This document shows positions 15,501-27,500 of a stretch of DNA of 64,000 bases, piece after piece. This DNA comes from Puffinus mauretanicus (Eukaryota; Chordata; Aves; Procellariiformes; Procellariidae), in contig JAJKFH010000115.1 of NCBI GenBank assembly GCA_023333565.1, positions 868,001-932,000 of the forward strand, in the 5' to 3' direction. Made by a program: the position numbers and the translations under genes. A model generated the notes under the pieces. It did not search any database, was not told where the DNA came from, and was given only the letters and a program-made list of their open reading frames with translations. Each line of letters opens with the position of its first letter. Within the stretch, counting starts at the first letter, position 1.

Positions 15501-16299
15501 GAGGAACTTAGTACCTGTCCTAGCTTAGCAGATTTCAGAAGTGGCACCAGCCACTTTCTCTATTGACAGGAGATATTTAGAAAGAACTGTGTAAGGAGTT
15601 GAAGGACTTGCAGTGGTTCCTTATTACCTGAGAGAATTCCATGATTACATGACAGAATGAAAAGAAAATGGGCACAAACAAAATAAATAGCTGATGGGAA
15701 ACTTAACTATCAAGAGGAAACAAAGTCTTAGCATTAAGTTCTCCTGAATACTATTGCCCATGCAATTTCTAGACTTTATCTTTTTCTTTTCTGTCTTCTG
15801 AATAACAATGATACCACAGACCAGTAATAATGGACTCAGAGGACTGAGATTCCTTCCTTTATAGTTGTTCCCTGGGACATTACACGATCTGCATTGCTTC
15901 TAGTTTTTAAGAGTGGCTTTATATAACTATCAGTTTGTAAGAAGCGCGCTTCTCTTCACTTCCCTGCACACTTCACATCATTGGCACAGGAAAAGGAAAA
16001 AACCAAAAAGCACTGTGAGACCCACTAGCACTAAGAAAAAGGATGTGAAAGGAATAATATATATGTGTCCCTGAAGGAAAGAACGTCGTTAAAAATAAAG
16101 ATGAAAAACCAGAGTAGGTTTCAAAACTACTCAAAGATACAAGGCTGCTTATATTAAAAATGAGAAGGAACACATCCCTAGGTTCTTATACTTAGTTGTA
16201 CTTTCCCTTTCAACTTTGCAAAAAGTTCTCTGCTAATAGAAGTATACATTTCTAATAAAAAAAGATTACATTAACATTAACAGTGTGTCTTTCACCCAT

Positions 16300-16470
16300 G
16301 GCCCTCAAGTTGCTTTACAAGATATAGTTCTCACAGTTGTTCATAGTCAGATGAATAGGGCAGTTTAATTAGGTCCATCTCACTCGTACAAAAGAGGAAA
16401 GGAAGCTGAACAACCCATATTCCAAACACTTGTGTTGAGACTTTGAACTCATTACTACACACGCATAAAG
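16300..16470 (-). repeat. Possible MIR/L2-like SINE relic
   Basis: The order of motifs resembles an inverted MIR-type element: a CAAGTTGCTTTACAAG segment, then TCTCACAG, then a purine-rich ACAAAAGAGGAAAGGAAGCTGA segment comparable to the MIR 'ACAGATGAGGAAACTGAGGC' box, then a degraded ACTTTGAACTC. In the known consensus these occur in this order on the strand opposite to the element. Divergence is high and no target duplication is visible, so this is tentative. Confidence 0.33.
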
Positions 16471-17382
16471 TGGTGCAGTTCAAATTCCTGGCACAAGCAG
16501 TTTAACCAGAAGTGGAAAAGGGAGAAAATACTAGTTTGTGTAAAGACATCAGACTCCAGGGAAATCCAAATTTAGTTTGTTATTTTGCTGTTGGTGTTCA
16601 AGTACCTCAGGCAAGGTACCTTCTGGGTTTGTGGCTCTCATAAGCCTGGTAGCATTACGAGTGTGATTAGATTAAACATTATGAGTTCATTAGATACTTC
16701 TACACCTCTAGGACTCTAGACTCAATTAAAGGGACTTTAACTGTAGGGACCCTCCAACAATCCTCACCAATGACATAGTGACAAAGAGGCTAACATGCAA
16801 GGCTCTTGACCCTTGGTCCTTCGCTTTACATGAGGCAACCTTTCAATAATTACTTGCTCTACACTTCTGACCTCCATTTAATCCTGCATGTCAAAGCAAC
16901 AATCAGCCTGGGATAATTTAGTTCACCAGGCTCAACTGTCACTGCTAAATACCATTCCTCAAGACCACAGCCCTCACACTGCCATCCTTCCATGGGTGTT
17001 ACCTGTAGGCAATGCAGCCAAGTTTCAAGATCACCATGCTTTGATTTTAGCCTTCTCTTCTGACTGATTAGCAGAGCTTCCTATTCTGAAGAAATGCTTC
17101 TGCTCCACGGTGCATTACTTGGTCACCGAAGAGCAAGCAGCCAAGAAGTCTTGGATACATCTTTCTTGCAGGCAATGCTACTCTGACCACTGAAGCTGTC
17201 TGAGCCGGGAAATGCCATGGTGAGATCACAAAGGATAGCGCTCTCTTCCTCATTCATTATTTTAGCCAAGCAAGTTTAAGATGAACATGAGTCTCAAATA
17301 TACCTCTCTGCCAAATCTTCAACAGCTTCCACAGACTTCAGAAAAAGCTTCAGAGGCTGTCCTAAAACTCATTAAGTAATGC

Positions 17383-17406
17383 AAAATAAATAAATAAATA
17401 AATAAA
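17383..17406. repeat. (AAAT)n microsatellite
   Basis: Six near-perfect tandem AAAT units are followed by an A/C-rich stretch (AACCCCAAACCCCCAAAAGCC). This is simple sequence only; an A-rich end can mark a retrotransposed tail, but no recognisable SINE or processed transcript precedes it. Confidence 0.85.
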
Positions 17407-20400
17407 CCCCAAACCCCCAAAAGCCGCCAAAGCTGAAAGAAAACCAAAACTCCACAGCACTTTTCTTCACTCACACATTACTATTGATTTTTTTTCTTTT
17501 TAATAATTTATGCCAATAAAGAGGTTTAGGAAAAATATCCCAAGGAACACCACCAAAATTTAGATGAGATACATTTATGTTAGGACAAGTTTATTTACAA
17601 AAATAAGAAAAATAAAATCACTCACATTTTTCCTGTTGAATCTGACTAGGAATTTTCAAATCCTTATACAAGTACTGAAGAAGGTGAGAGACATGATCTT
17701 AACATTGGTCCCATCCTCTAACACAAGAAATTTGGATTTTTATTGACACTAATAACTACACAGGCAGAGGAAGAAGAGGCAGAGTGAGAATTTCAAGGTA
17801 CAAATATTCATATTCACAAGCCAAAAATCATATAGTCATCTATTACACAAGGCATTAGCTTATACTGTATTTCATTGGCTAAACAGCTAGAAATTGAGAT
17901 CAGACTTCCCATAGGATTAAAAGTATGCATTGAATTTGTCCATATTTAAAGTACCAGAAGGCAGATAAAAGTTTGCAATGCCATGAGACTGTAAAGGGAA
18001 AAGAAAAATCAGAGAAAGGTCATTGGAGGCCAGCAAGCGAGAGACTAAAGACAGCTTGCAGAACAAGAAGTTCATTTAAACACAGTAATTTGAAAACAGG
18101 CACAACAGGAGACGATCTATATTATCTTTTATTTGCTGAATCTTTTTGCTTTTACTACTGCCAATTCCACCCCTGCAGTTTAGACCTGGCAGCTAAATCT
18201 CTGTTGCTTTCCAGCAGCTTTCAGAAAACAGATAAGGAACCAAGCTAGCAAAGAAATAGGCTAAAGTACTCTCACTTTCTCTCTCACTCTGTGTTCAAGT
18301 ACAGTGAGTGAATCTTTCTTTACAGCATCATCTAGAGGCTTGGGAACCCTTGACAGCAGAAATTTTACGCTGACCTAGAAACGTCTGAGTCTATGACTAC
18401 CATAAACTTCTTGTTAATGGTTTCCTAAGTTATATTATATGCTTTTCAGCAGTATTGTGTATATCTTGGCAAAATAATGAGACTTACTCCGTTCATGCTC
18501 AGGCCCCACAAAGGTGATACTGTCTTGATATGTGAGACTCCAGAGTGCTTTGGATCCTGCAGACAGAAAAAGGAGGAAAGACCTCTAGCTATTACCTAGA
18601 TGGCACAATCATTCTACAGAGAAAGACCCATCATATTTTACAAGATAAATTATACACAAAAGATGGTTTAAATAAAAAAAGCATATAGACTATTCTGCTG
18701 CTGTGCATTTGTTGACAGACTTTTATTTTTCATAGAAATAAATATCTACCAAGCCCAAATGTTCTCAACCTATTTAGAAATATTTTCCTCGCATCCTTTT
18801 TACAAGCAGCTGCGACATTCTACGTGGACTACAAAACCAATCTTTTTAAGCTATCAGTGCCTGTGCTTGAATCCAGATATTTTTGTACTGTGTTGACCCT
18901 GCTTTAGGATCTTAAAAATAAATCAGCAATTCATTCTGTACATCTTTACATCTTAGAAAAGAGTTGAAATGCTATAACGAGGAAACAGAATTTGAGAACG
19001 TGTACTGTGTTATATGTACTGCGTGATCACTGACTTCAATGGGATTCCTATGCATTGTCCTTGCTTTATGCAAAACTAAACTTTGAGCTTGCATCCCGCT
19101 GCCTATCATAGTGCAACACTGCAAAGCAAAACCTTGCTTAGAGCTCTGGACACTTTGCCTCTTCTTTTCTTTGCCAGTGGTAAGTTACGCTCTGTTTCTA
19201 AAACTACTGAACTTTACAGTCCTCCCAAGGCAAAGTCCAAAATGAGATCGAGATTCGATCCTCTCACCAGTGTTTCCTGATGGTGCCTCACAGTTGAAGT
19301 TCTCTAATTTTAAGAACTCTGGTCTCAGACTCTGGCTGATGAATGGGCATGAGCCCTGCTTGCTTCTTTTCCTTCAAGAATTTCCTCCTATAGTGTTACA
19401 GTCCGATACCTTCCTTACCAGTAATGATATGCCTATGACTTTCTATTCAAATGCTACCCTTTCTTGTTCAACTCCTGTGGTCAAAGAGTCATAGACTTCT
19501 ATCCCTATCCTTGGTTTCTCCACCACAAAGAAAAAGAAGGGTTTCTAGAGTGCCTTTGCGATCACTACTTACAATTTCACCATCCTTGAAAAGGAAGTCT
19601 CATAATTCCTTATTCCCAAGCACAGTCCTCTGCGTGCATTTATCCTGAAACACAACCTGTTTTCCAGCTTTACTAATTTTGCTAGGTGTCTTTATACACT
19701 CCATCCCGCTAACTTCCTGATTATTTTGGTAAAACAGTGGGATAGGACTCTCATTCTCTGACCTACAGATCTGATCAGTTATTTGTGTCAGAGGAGACCT
19801 GGAACTGGGGATGATCAATCATTTCGCAAGAAGAGTTTAATTCAATAAGACAGAAAATTGCTCTGGAACACAAAGCTCAAGCTGTTCTCTCAAACAGGAA
19901 AGGCAAAACAAGAAATATCTGCTATTTCACACACTTTAAAAAAAAAAATCTTAAAAGGCTCTCTGCCTGACCCAAAAGGCACAAACAGTACAGCTCTTAA
20001 TCAAAGCATGCAAAAATTTCTTCACATTCAAGGTGTCAAATCATCATCCCATTAACAGTAAAACTTCCAGAAGCTGTAATGAGAGAGTGAGCTTTGGTTT
20101 TTTTTGGCATTGCTGCAATGGGCATGTAATCAACTTCAAAACAAATTTAATTCAAAGACTAATTCTGAAAGCATATTGATACAAAGGGACCAATGCAAAC
20201 ACCTACTGAAGTCTGTAGGAGACTTTCAATTGCATAATTTTTAAAGACCTTGACTTGATGTGAATTCATTACAGGCTTTGGTCTTAACTTAGGATAAACT
20301 TCATGAAATGATGGAGGAGTAACCTAATGTCATAGTTACAGAGACATAAAATCTGAATGAGACTTAACATGGCCCAAATCTTCCTGTGTCAATGTAATCA

Positions 20401-23400
20401 TAATCCAAATAAGACTGATGATGATACTGATATCAGTCTAGGGGGAAAATGACATAAGATTATAAAAATATAACCAAAGCATTAAAAAATTAATTTCATT
20501 ATGCAATATTGAAATGTAAAAGGCTGATTTCACTTGATTTATTGGAATTTAAGAAGAGAAGACTCAAAACATTTTACATGTTTGTTATGATAGAAAGTGG
20601 AAAATAAAACAGTATCGCTTGCAGAATAAGGTTTCCTAAGCTCATACTGTAAAAGTCCACTGGGCAGATGTACATTGATCAATTACTTCACTTCAGTGTT
20701 GAGAAGGAATAAGTAAAGATAGCAATAATAGGCACCTATTGAACCACTTCACATTTTCTTGTGCTGTAAATTTCTTAAATAAATCAGCAAATTTTTGCTG
20801 CACTGTGATGGCTATAAATCTCAGAAAAGCATTTTGTGAATGGGTCAATACATTAGCTCTGCAAGCTCAATTAGCTACACTACCACCAGGCTGTGAAAAT
20901 CTACAATAAAAATAAAACAGCTCTAGTCCATTAGATTAAAACTGACTATAAATATTAAGTGTTGTTGTAAATGGATCCAACTTTTGGAAATGTCATCTAA
21001 TTTTTGAAGCCTCGTTTAAGATTTAATTCTTAAAGGACATTGGCATGTTTTCTTGCTACAGAGTATTAATACCTGATAATAAAGCATTTAAAACACAAAT
21101 TGAGGGAGCATCTATTAGTAATAAAATACAGCTTTGTTCACACACTGCTTGTGTTTTGTTTTATTTCATTTTTCGTTGTGTTTCTCAAAAAGTTATTTGT
21201 TTTGAAAAACAAAGTGGTCAAACTTGGAAACTAACAGATATGATTTCAATAACCAAATGTACCACTTTAAATGGGATGTTTATAAAAGAAACTTAGACCC
21301 AAGTAAGTTTTAATAAGACAATTTTGATTAATAAGTAACCTTTTTCAAACTCATGCTTCACATTTGAATACAAGGCATTACTGCAAAATAAGATGAAATA
21401 AAAGATGAAAAGAAAATTGTTTCCTTCCCTCATTCCCATGCCCCCATTCTGCAGCTCCAGGGCCTCTTGCCTTCATGGAAATCTCTTAGGGAAGCAGCGG
21501 TATTTCTTAATGAACGAGAACCAGCTTCTCAGTGTAGTTCTAGATAGACTCAAAGAAGGGGAACTCATTTATACTCATAAAGACCCAATTTACCTGTAAT
21601 CCCAATTACAAAGTTGTGAACTTCCATACCAGAAGTTTACTAAAAACCAGGAAAGCCAACCTGTTACATTTGCTGGATTTACTCATGAACACAGAGGTCA
21701 GCATAGGTGTATTTATCCATATGTAAATTGGGGACCTACCTGAAGAGATGGGTATGCTTTGTGTGAAGTCCAAACCTGTTTAAAGGGCTAATTAAGGAAA
21801 TCCTCAGTGTGTAGTACTAGTATTTACCTGTGGGCGGAGGTGCAAGAAGATGCCCAGGCAAATCTGAAAGCACTGCTTCATGGCCCATGACAGTGCAATG
21901 CAAGCCAGCTTCGGTCCAGCTGTGACATAGCCTTGTTAGCAAAGAGGGACGTTTTAGCATGGACAATGACTCTTGCAACAATATATTTTCCAGACGCTGA
22001 CTAGCTCCCATCCAGCCAATTCATATGGGAGCTCTGCGCCTGCTTTGACGTGCCCTTTGCCAGTTTCATGGACTTGTTACTACTGTTTATCTATTTGTCT
22101 AAAACCCTGTACCGTGCCCATCACTGAGGTGGCTAAACATATCCCCCTGCTACAGATGGCTATTCTGTGGCACTTGTGGTTCTAATTCATCTATTTCATA
22201 CAAGCTGCGTGATATTTGAACAGCTCTGCCTCAAAGCTTCAGAACTTGCATGTACCTCCCTTTAAGTCACGTTACTGAGGAGGAGCTGGTAAAGATTTTG
22301 TTTCCCTCTCTGTTCGTCTCTCATGATTAATAGTGACAGCTGAAAGCAAGTGGCAGAAGGCCAAACAATCAAAGGGCATAGCAGTAACCGTTCTGTTTCC
22401 CTGCAATTCTCAAATTATTTCATTACCTTTAGACATTGCAATCAGGGTGCAAATCCAATACTATACCGGCTGCCTGGGTTACAGACATTCAGGTAGGTTT
22501 GATCTGATTGAGTAACGCCCACTCTCCGAAAAACTTTTTCTAGTTCTAAGAGTAGACAGACCACTGGAAAATTTGATATTTTGTCTTCAAAGACCATGTC
22601 AATGTACTTGGCTGCAAAGAAATAATTTCTTTATAAGCATTGCAGTCTGCTCGGTTTGAAAGATCTGAATGCTCATGTTTTGCATCCGTTAAAAAATGGA
22701 ATGCATTTTTCTACCTACTTTATAAGCTGATTGTCAATGTACTTCAAAAAAGACAAGTGGAAAAATATATTTCATGATGTTTTTAAATCATCTTCTTATG
22801 GGCTTGCTGAGATTGACAGCTCTGCAGAAAAAGAAAGATTCTTCACTTGAAATTAAATAGAATAACTTGGAATATCTGAAATTGTCAGGAGGCTTTTTGA
22901 AAAGATGTCCTTAGGCACGTAACTGCAAGTCCATCTGTTGTTTTAATTTGTCTCTCTAATAATTCCCTGGAGTTTCACTTGGTTTGAATGTTAGAATAAA
23001 TAGAAAGGAATCAAACCATGCATTCTTTAAACAAAATTTATCCAAAAATACAGTTCTGTGCATTAACTCTTGCCTGTGCCAGCCTCATTTCAAGTTTTAC
23101 TGTTTTCATTAACATTTACTGAGTGCCTATTTAAAGTAAATGTATTCATTCCAACAGTTGCTCTGCCTTAAAGAGAACTTTATACAGTTTAGAACTTAAA
23201 AATAATTGAAGTACGCAGCTTAGTTAAAACAGATAGCTGTATTAACCATATCATCTATTTGTACTTCCAGATGTTCTTAATTTGTCAAATTTTCACTAAA
23301 CATGTATTTCAAGTTTCCAAATGGTTGGCAACAGGAATGATATGTTACTAGTTCTGAAAAAAAAACATTTAAAGCAATTTGTTTACCTGATTTCAAGTCA

Positions 23401-24519
23401 TACTTTTTATTTGGGTAAACAAAGAATAACACACTACATATTAACAATTTTGCCAGCACTGATGCATGATTCGTCTTGCTGTGTACAAACAAGTGAAATG
23501 TGAAAATTGCTACATTTTTTTCAAAGTCTTAGAAAATATTACTAAATTTGCCTCAGTGCTAGAAACATTCAGGATCCAGGCCACTTCCGGACTGATTTAA
23601 GGGAAAGAACCACGGTCTTCAATTACATTTAAACAGTGATTAAAAGGAAAGTATAAACTGATTATTTACATTACATAAACTGATTTGTGTTTACATTATT
23701 TTGCAGCTAGGGAAAAAAAAAAATTGCTTCCAAACTACCTACAGCATAACAGTCGAAAGAAGCAGTCTGCTAAATTCTCAACTTTTCCCTCAAGCCTAAA
23801 TCCTAGTATTTGTGTAGATTAATTGGATGTTTCAGGCTGAAGACAAATCCTGATCTTTCAAATTGATAGAAATGCATTGGAACGAATATGTCTGAGGCCA
23901 TTATACATGCAAATGGTATCTTGCATTGAGTATCATCTCACTCTGTTAAAATTGACATTTGGAGTGAATATATTGGAACTGATCCCTAAAACTGTGTACT
24001 AAAACATAACTTGCCAATTTTTTCATATATTAAGGTCAATTGTTTCTGTAACTGACTAGAAAAATCCTACAGAATTCAGTGAAGGAGACTTTGTTCTCAC
24101 TTAAACATCATATAGAATTTACTAGCATTTACAGACCTGCTATTAAAATCTTAAAATGGCAAAAAAGAATAAAATGTAGTGACTAGACACCCTTATTTGT
24201 GTTTATTTTTAAGTCCATTTTAAAACCCAGGCTAATTTCTGAGCAGTCATTCTGGATTTTACCTGCCCACTTTCACAAGCAACGTTGCTGACTTGCATAT
24301 GCCCTTGTTGCTTTTATCTGGGGTCCACATGAGTTAATGAGGAATCTCCCATTACATTTAGCTGAATCTGGATTGGTGCCCCAGAGGCCTCTGCATGTGC
24401 CCGTTCGGTTTCACCCGAAAATGGGCACCAGGGAAAGGGGGCATTCTTTGGGAAACTCAAAACAGACTCTCAGGAGTGCCTGTGCTGTGATTGTTTCCAT
24501 GATCTACTTCAGAGTCAAA

Positions 24520-24550
24520 CCTTCACCTGGTGTAAACTGGCACAATTTTG
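24520..24550. repeat. Possible fragment of ancient palindromic repeat (CTGGTGTAAA type)
   Basis: It contains CACCTGGTGTAAACTGGCAC, a near match to the fragment at 1547-1564. No second arm is seen. It is recorded because the same motif appears at two distant sites in the window and matches one arm of a dispersed repeat I recall from amniote genomes. Confidence 0.25.
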
Positions 24551-27427
24551 GCCTAAACTGCAGATTAAAAGATTGGAGGAAACAGAAGGGAGGAGAGAAA
24601 AAATAAGCCTCTGACTTGAGGCTCTATTAAATCTCCTCAGTTACCTAAACCACACAGAGGTGGGGTGGTTTTTAGTTTTATTCTACATAGGGGGGAGGAC
24701 AGAAATACATTTACTCTACGCTAAAGAGCACTTCCTCCTCCAGGTTCTCCTTTCAGATTCATGAGCTCCATGAGCTCAGAAATTGCCTTCCTCTCACTTC
24801 TGTGGAGGCCATGGACAAATGGCTCCAGTCTTCACCTGTGCTTGCTAAAGAGCTCCCCCATCTGTCTCCCCCCCCCCCAATATGCATGACAGGCTACCAA
24901 GTCCCACCCATAACCCTGTTCAGTAGGCAAAAGCCATGACCTACACTACCTGAAACTGTTTTAACTAGCCCAGAACTTTTTAACCCAAAGGGGAGAGTGA
25001 GACAGCTCAGTTGGCACACGTGCAGTGCTGCTCATGTCTCACAGGACTAAGACAAAGAAGGGTCACAGAAGCTGGACGTGGCCCTGTGGACAACAGCTTC
25101 TTTTGACGATGCAGCTATTTGGAAAGGAAATCCTAAGGAGTATCTTAGTATAAAATGTAAGCCAGGGAGAGATTATTATTTTTGCCTTACCCATTTTTCC
25201 AAAACTCATCCAGCAATGCGTACAGTCGTGTCTGATTTTTGACTCCTTTCTACTGAAGCCTTCCTTATTCAATGCCATTATGACTAAAACACATCATTTC
25301 ATATTGTTTTTACAGTACATTGACAACCTAAGCACCTCACACTCCAAAGGCATCACTCATAACTGCATTAGTTTTTCCATCCAGTATCACCATATTCCGC
25401 TGACTCTGCTTAAATCAGCAGCTTATAAATGGATAATGTCTCTCTCCCAACCTCCATGAGGTAAAACTGTTATAAAAAATGTGAACAGTGAAGTATGTCA
25501 AAATGGCAGGCAGTCCAGCATGGCATGCTTACTCCAGTGGAGATGCCAGAGTGAAGTCAAGCTAGATTTCTGCTTTGAAAGGCACAGACACTCTAGTCTC
25601 TGCCAAGTGACACCAAAAATTGCATATTGATGTTCAAAGACAAGATTTCTTCCCTTCCTCCCCTACCAGCCCTTGGTCATCTGTGGATCTGCTCCATTTG
25701 CAGCTATCAAAAGAATAAGGCTTTTAAATGATACCTGAAGTAACATGCTATACACCGCTGGGTGCATAAACACATACAGAAGAATTAACATTCAGCTGCC
25801 CAAGAGAGATAATAATGATTCCTGAAGGCAAAAAGACACTAATTGGGACTGTCACCGACATGGCTGTTTTATGCTGCCGGAGAAAATAAAAGAGGCTTCA
25901 ATTCTTCCTGAGGCTAATATAGATGTGGGAAAAGCAACATGAAAAGCTGAAATAGTGAGGGGAAAAAAAAGAATCATGCTTCTTCCATCATAAGAGTCCA
26001 CTCAACAGTAACCTGTATGAAGTTTCACTGAACTAGATCACCTCTGTAAAAAAACACGGGTTGCTCCTTGCCAGGGAGAAATAATTGGGATGGGCAAGAG
26101 GGGAAGGTTGAATTTAAGTTCTATATTTTCCCTGCTTCCTTTTGAAGCTGCATGCTTATTTGGTGCCTCTTATGGGCTGCTGTGACTAATGCCATAGTCA
26201 AGTATGCAAAGTTCTTCGAAGACCTAAAACCAGCATGGATCCTGCTAAAAACACATACATCTCTCCCTCTCTGGTAGGGTCTCTGCGAGTATGCTACATT
26301 CTGCACATCCCTAAGGCAAATGACCCTTCAGATTTTAACAGCAGCGACATATTAATTTTAAAAATCACTGAAGTGCCCCTGGCTGGAGGGAGCCCAGCCT
26401 AATCATTAACATTCATTGCCTCAGGGAGGGCTGAAGACTCTAGTTCCCCAATATTTCTGTATTAAGTCTTTTAAAAAATATAAGCCCTAACCAAAACCAA
26501 AACAAATCTCTAAGTCACTCGAATATTCTCCCAGAGATGCAAAATCCCTGCAGCACGAAATATCCTTTAGTTGTTAGTTATGCTGCTCTTAACTATGAAA
26601 ACACCCTCTGAATAAGCAGTAGATGGCAGACAGTTCTGACAGAAGATACAAAAGCTTGCTATACATAGGTGGTATCAAACCAAATTCTTTAGCATGGTGC
26701 ATGGACATTAAACCCCACCTAATTCCCCCATTAAAAATGTTTCTCTTTTGTTTCATTGGTTTCATTCATCAAGAACGTTTTGCCAGACTTTCGTGTTCTT
26801 TTGGGACAAATTCCAGGACTCTCTCAGCTGCTGTGCTGATGGGGACCCGGCAGACCAGCAAGTTATGCTGCATCATGCACAGAGAGTACTTAAAGGAAGT
26901 TTAAGACCAAATAAACTTTGCAAATATCATCACTGGGTATAAATTACATGCTTGGTGAATCCAGCTTTTTTTGTTAGATTTAATCTAAAGAGGATTTTTT
27001 TCTCTCTCCTTCCTGAAGGATTCATTTGCCCCTGCTGCTTATTACTCATCAAAAGTCATCATTTTCTATCTGTGACATCCTGATAGGCTGTTGCCGTGGA
27101 AAAGATTATGAAGCTGAAAACAAGCAAGCTGATTTGCATTAAGAAGTGAGTTTCAAAGTGTGCAACTTTTGTTCACAGAGGGACTTAAGACGCATTTGAT
27201 CAGGCAAAGATAATGTTACAGGGGAAAAAGAAAAGATTTACTTGAGGGAGACCTTTTGCTTTTTTAAATAGTGTTATCATTGGTATCACAGAGCAAATTA
27301 TAAAATCAAATTATTAAAATTATTCTTTTCAAACACTCCTTTCCTGGATGTTCTTCTCCAGTTTATCTTTCTCTTCTACTGAGCTCTGGAATAACAAATT
27401 TCCTACTGGCCAAACATCCATGATGTG

Positions 27428-27500
27428 GCTCAGTATAGCTCCATTAACTTCAGGGTAGCTATACCACTTTATCAGCAAAGGATCTGAATCTCTCCTTCAG
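27428..27500. repeat. Possible palindromic (MITE-like) repeat relic
   Basis: The order AGTATAGCTCCATTAACTTC, then GGGTAGCTATACCACTTTATC, then AGCAAAGGATCTGAA matches the centre and right arm of the palindromic repeat I recall as '..CATAGCTCCATTGACTTCAATGGAGCTATG..TTTACACCAGCTGAGGATCTGG'. Self-complementarity (ATAGCTCC against GGGTAGCTAT) is still partly visible. No transposase is present or expected. The name and class are uncertain. Confidence 0.35.

Larger units (their letters stand above)
1..16290. other. Non-coding stretch, no gene recognised
   Basis: I see no gene, RNA or well-preserved transposon in these 16 kb. Open frames are all short (the longest about 114 codons, near 8.3 kb), carry no recognisable domain and lack convincing splice context. 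Visible low-complexity items are an A14 run at 3225-3238 followed by a T11 run at 3274-3284, an A17 run at 10700-10716, an AAC-rich stretch at 12526-12566 and an A16 run at 13860-13875. A short dinucleotide-like ACACAC stretch lies near 4568. A perfect 18-bp palindrome at 6546-6563 is listed separately. The composition fits avian intergenic or intronic DNA; undetected conserved non-coding elements or small exons remain possible. Confidence 0.6.

Noticed and set aside
26623..26942. Two overlapping frames considered as a possible exon
   Set aside because: Neither protein resembles a known family, and no consistent splice sites flank them.
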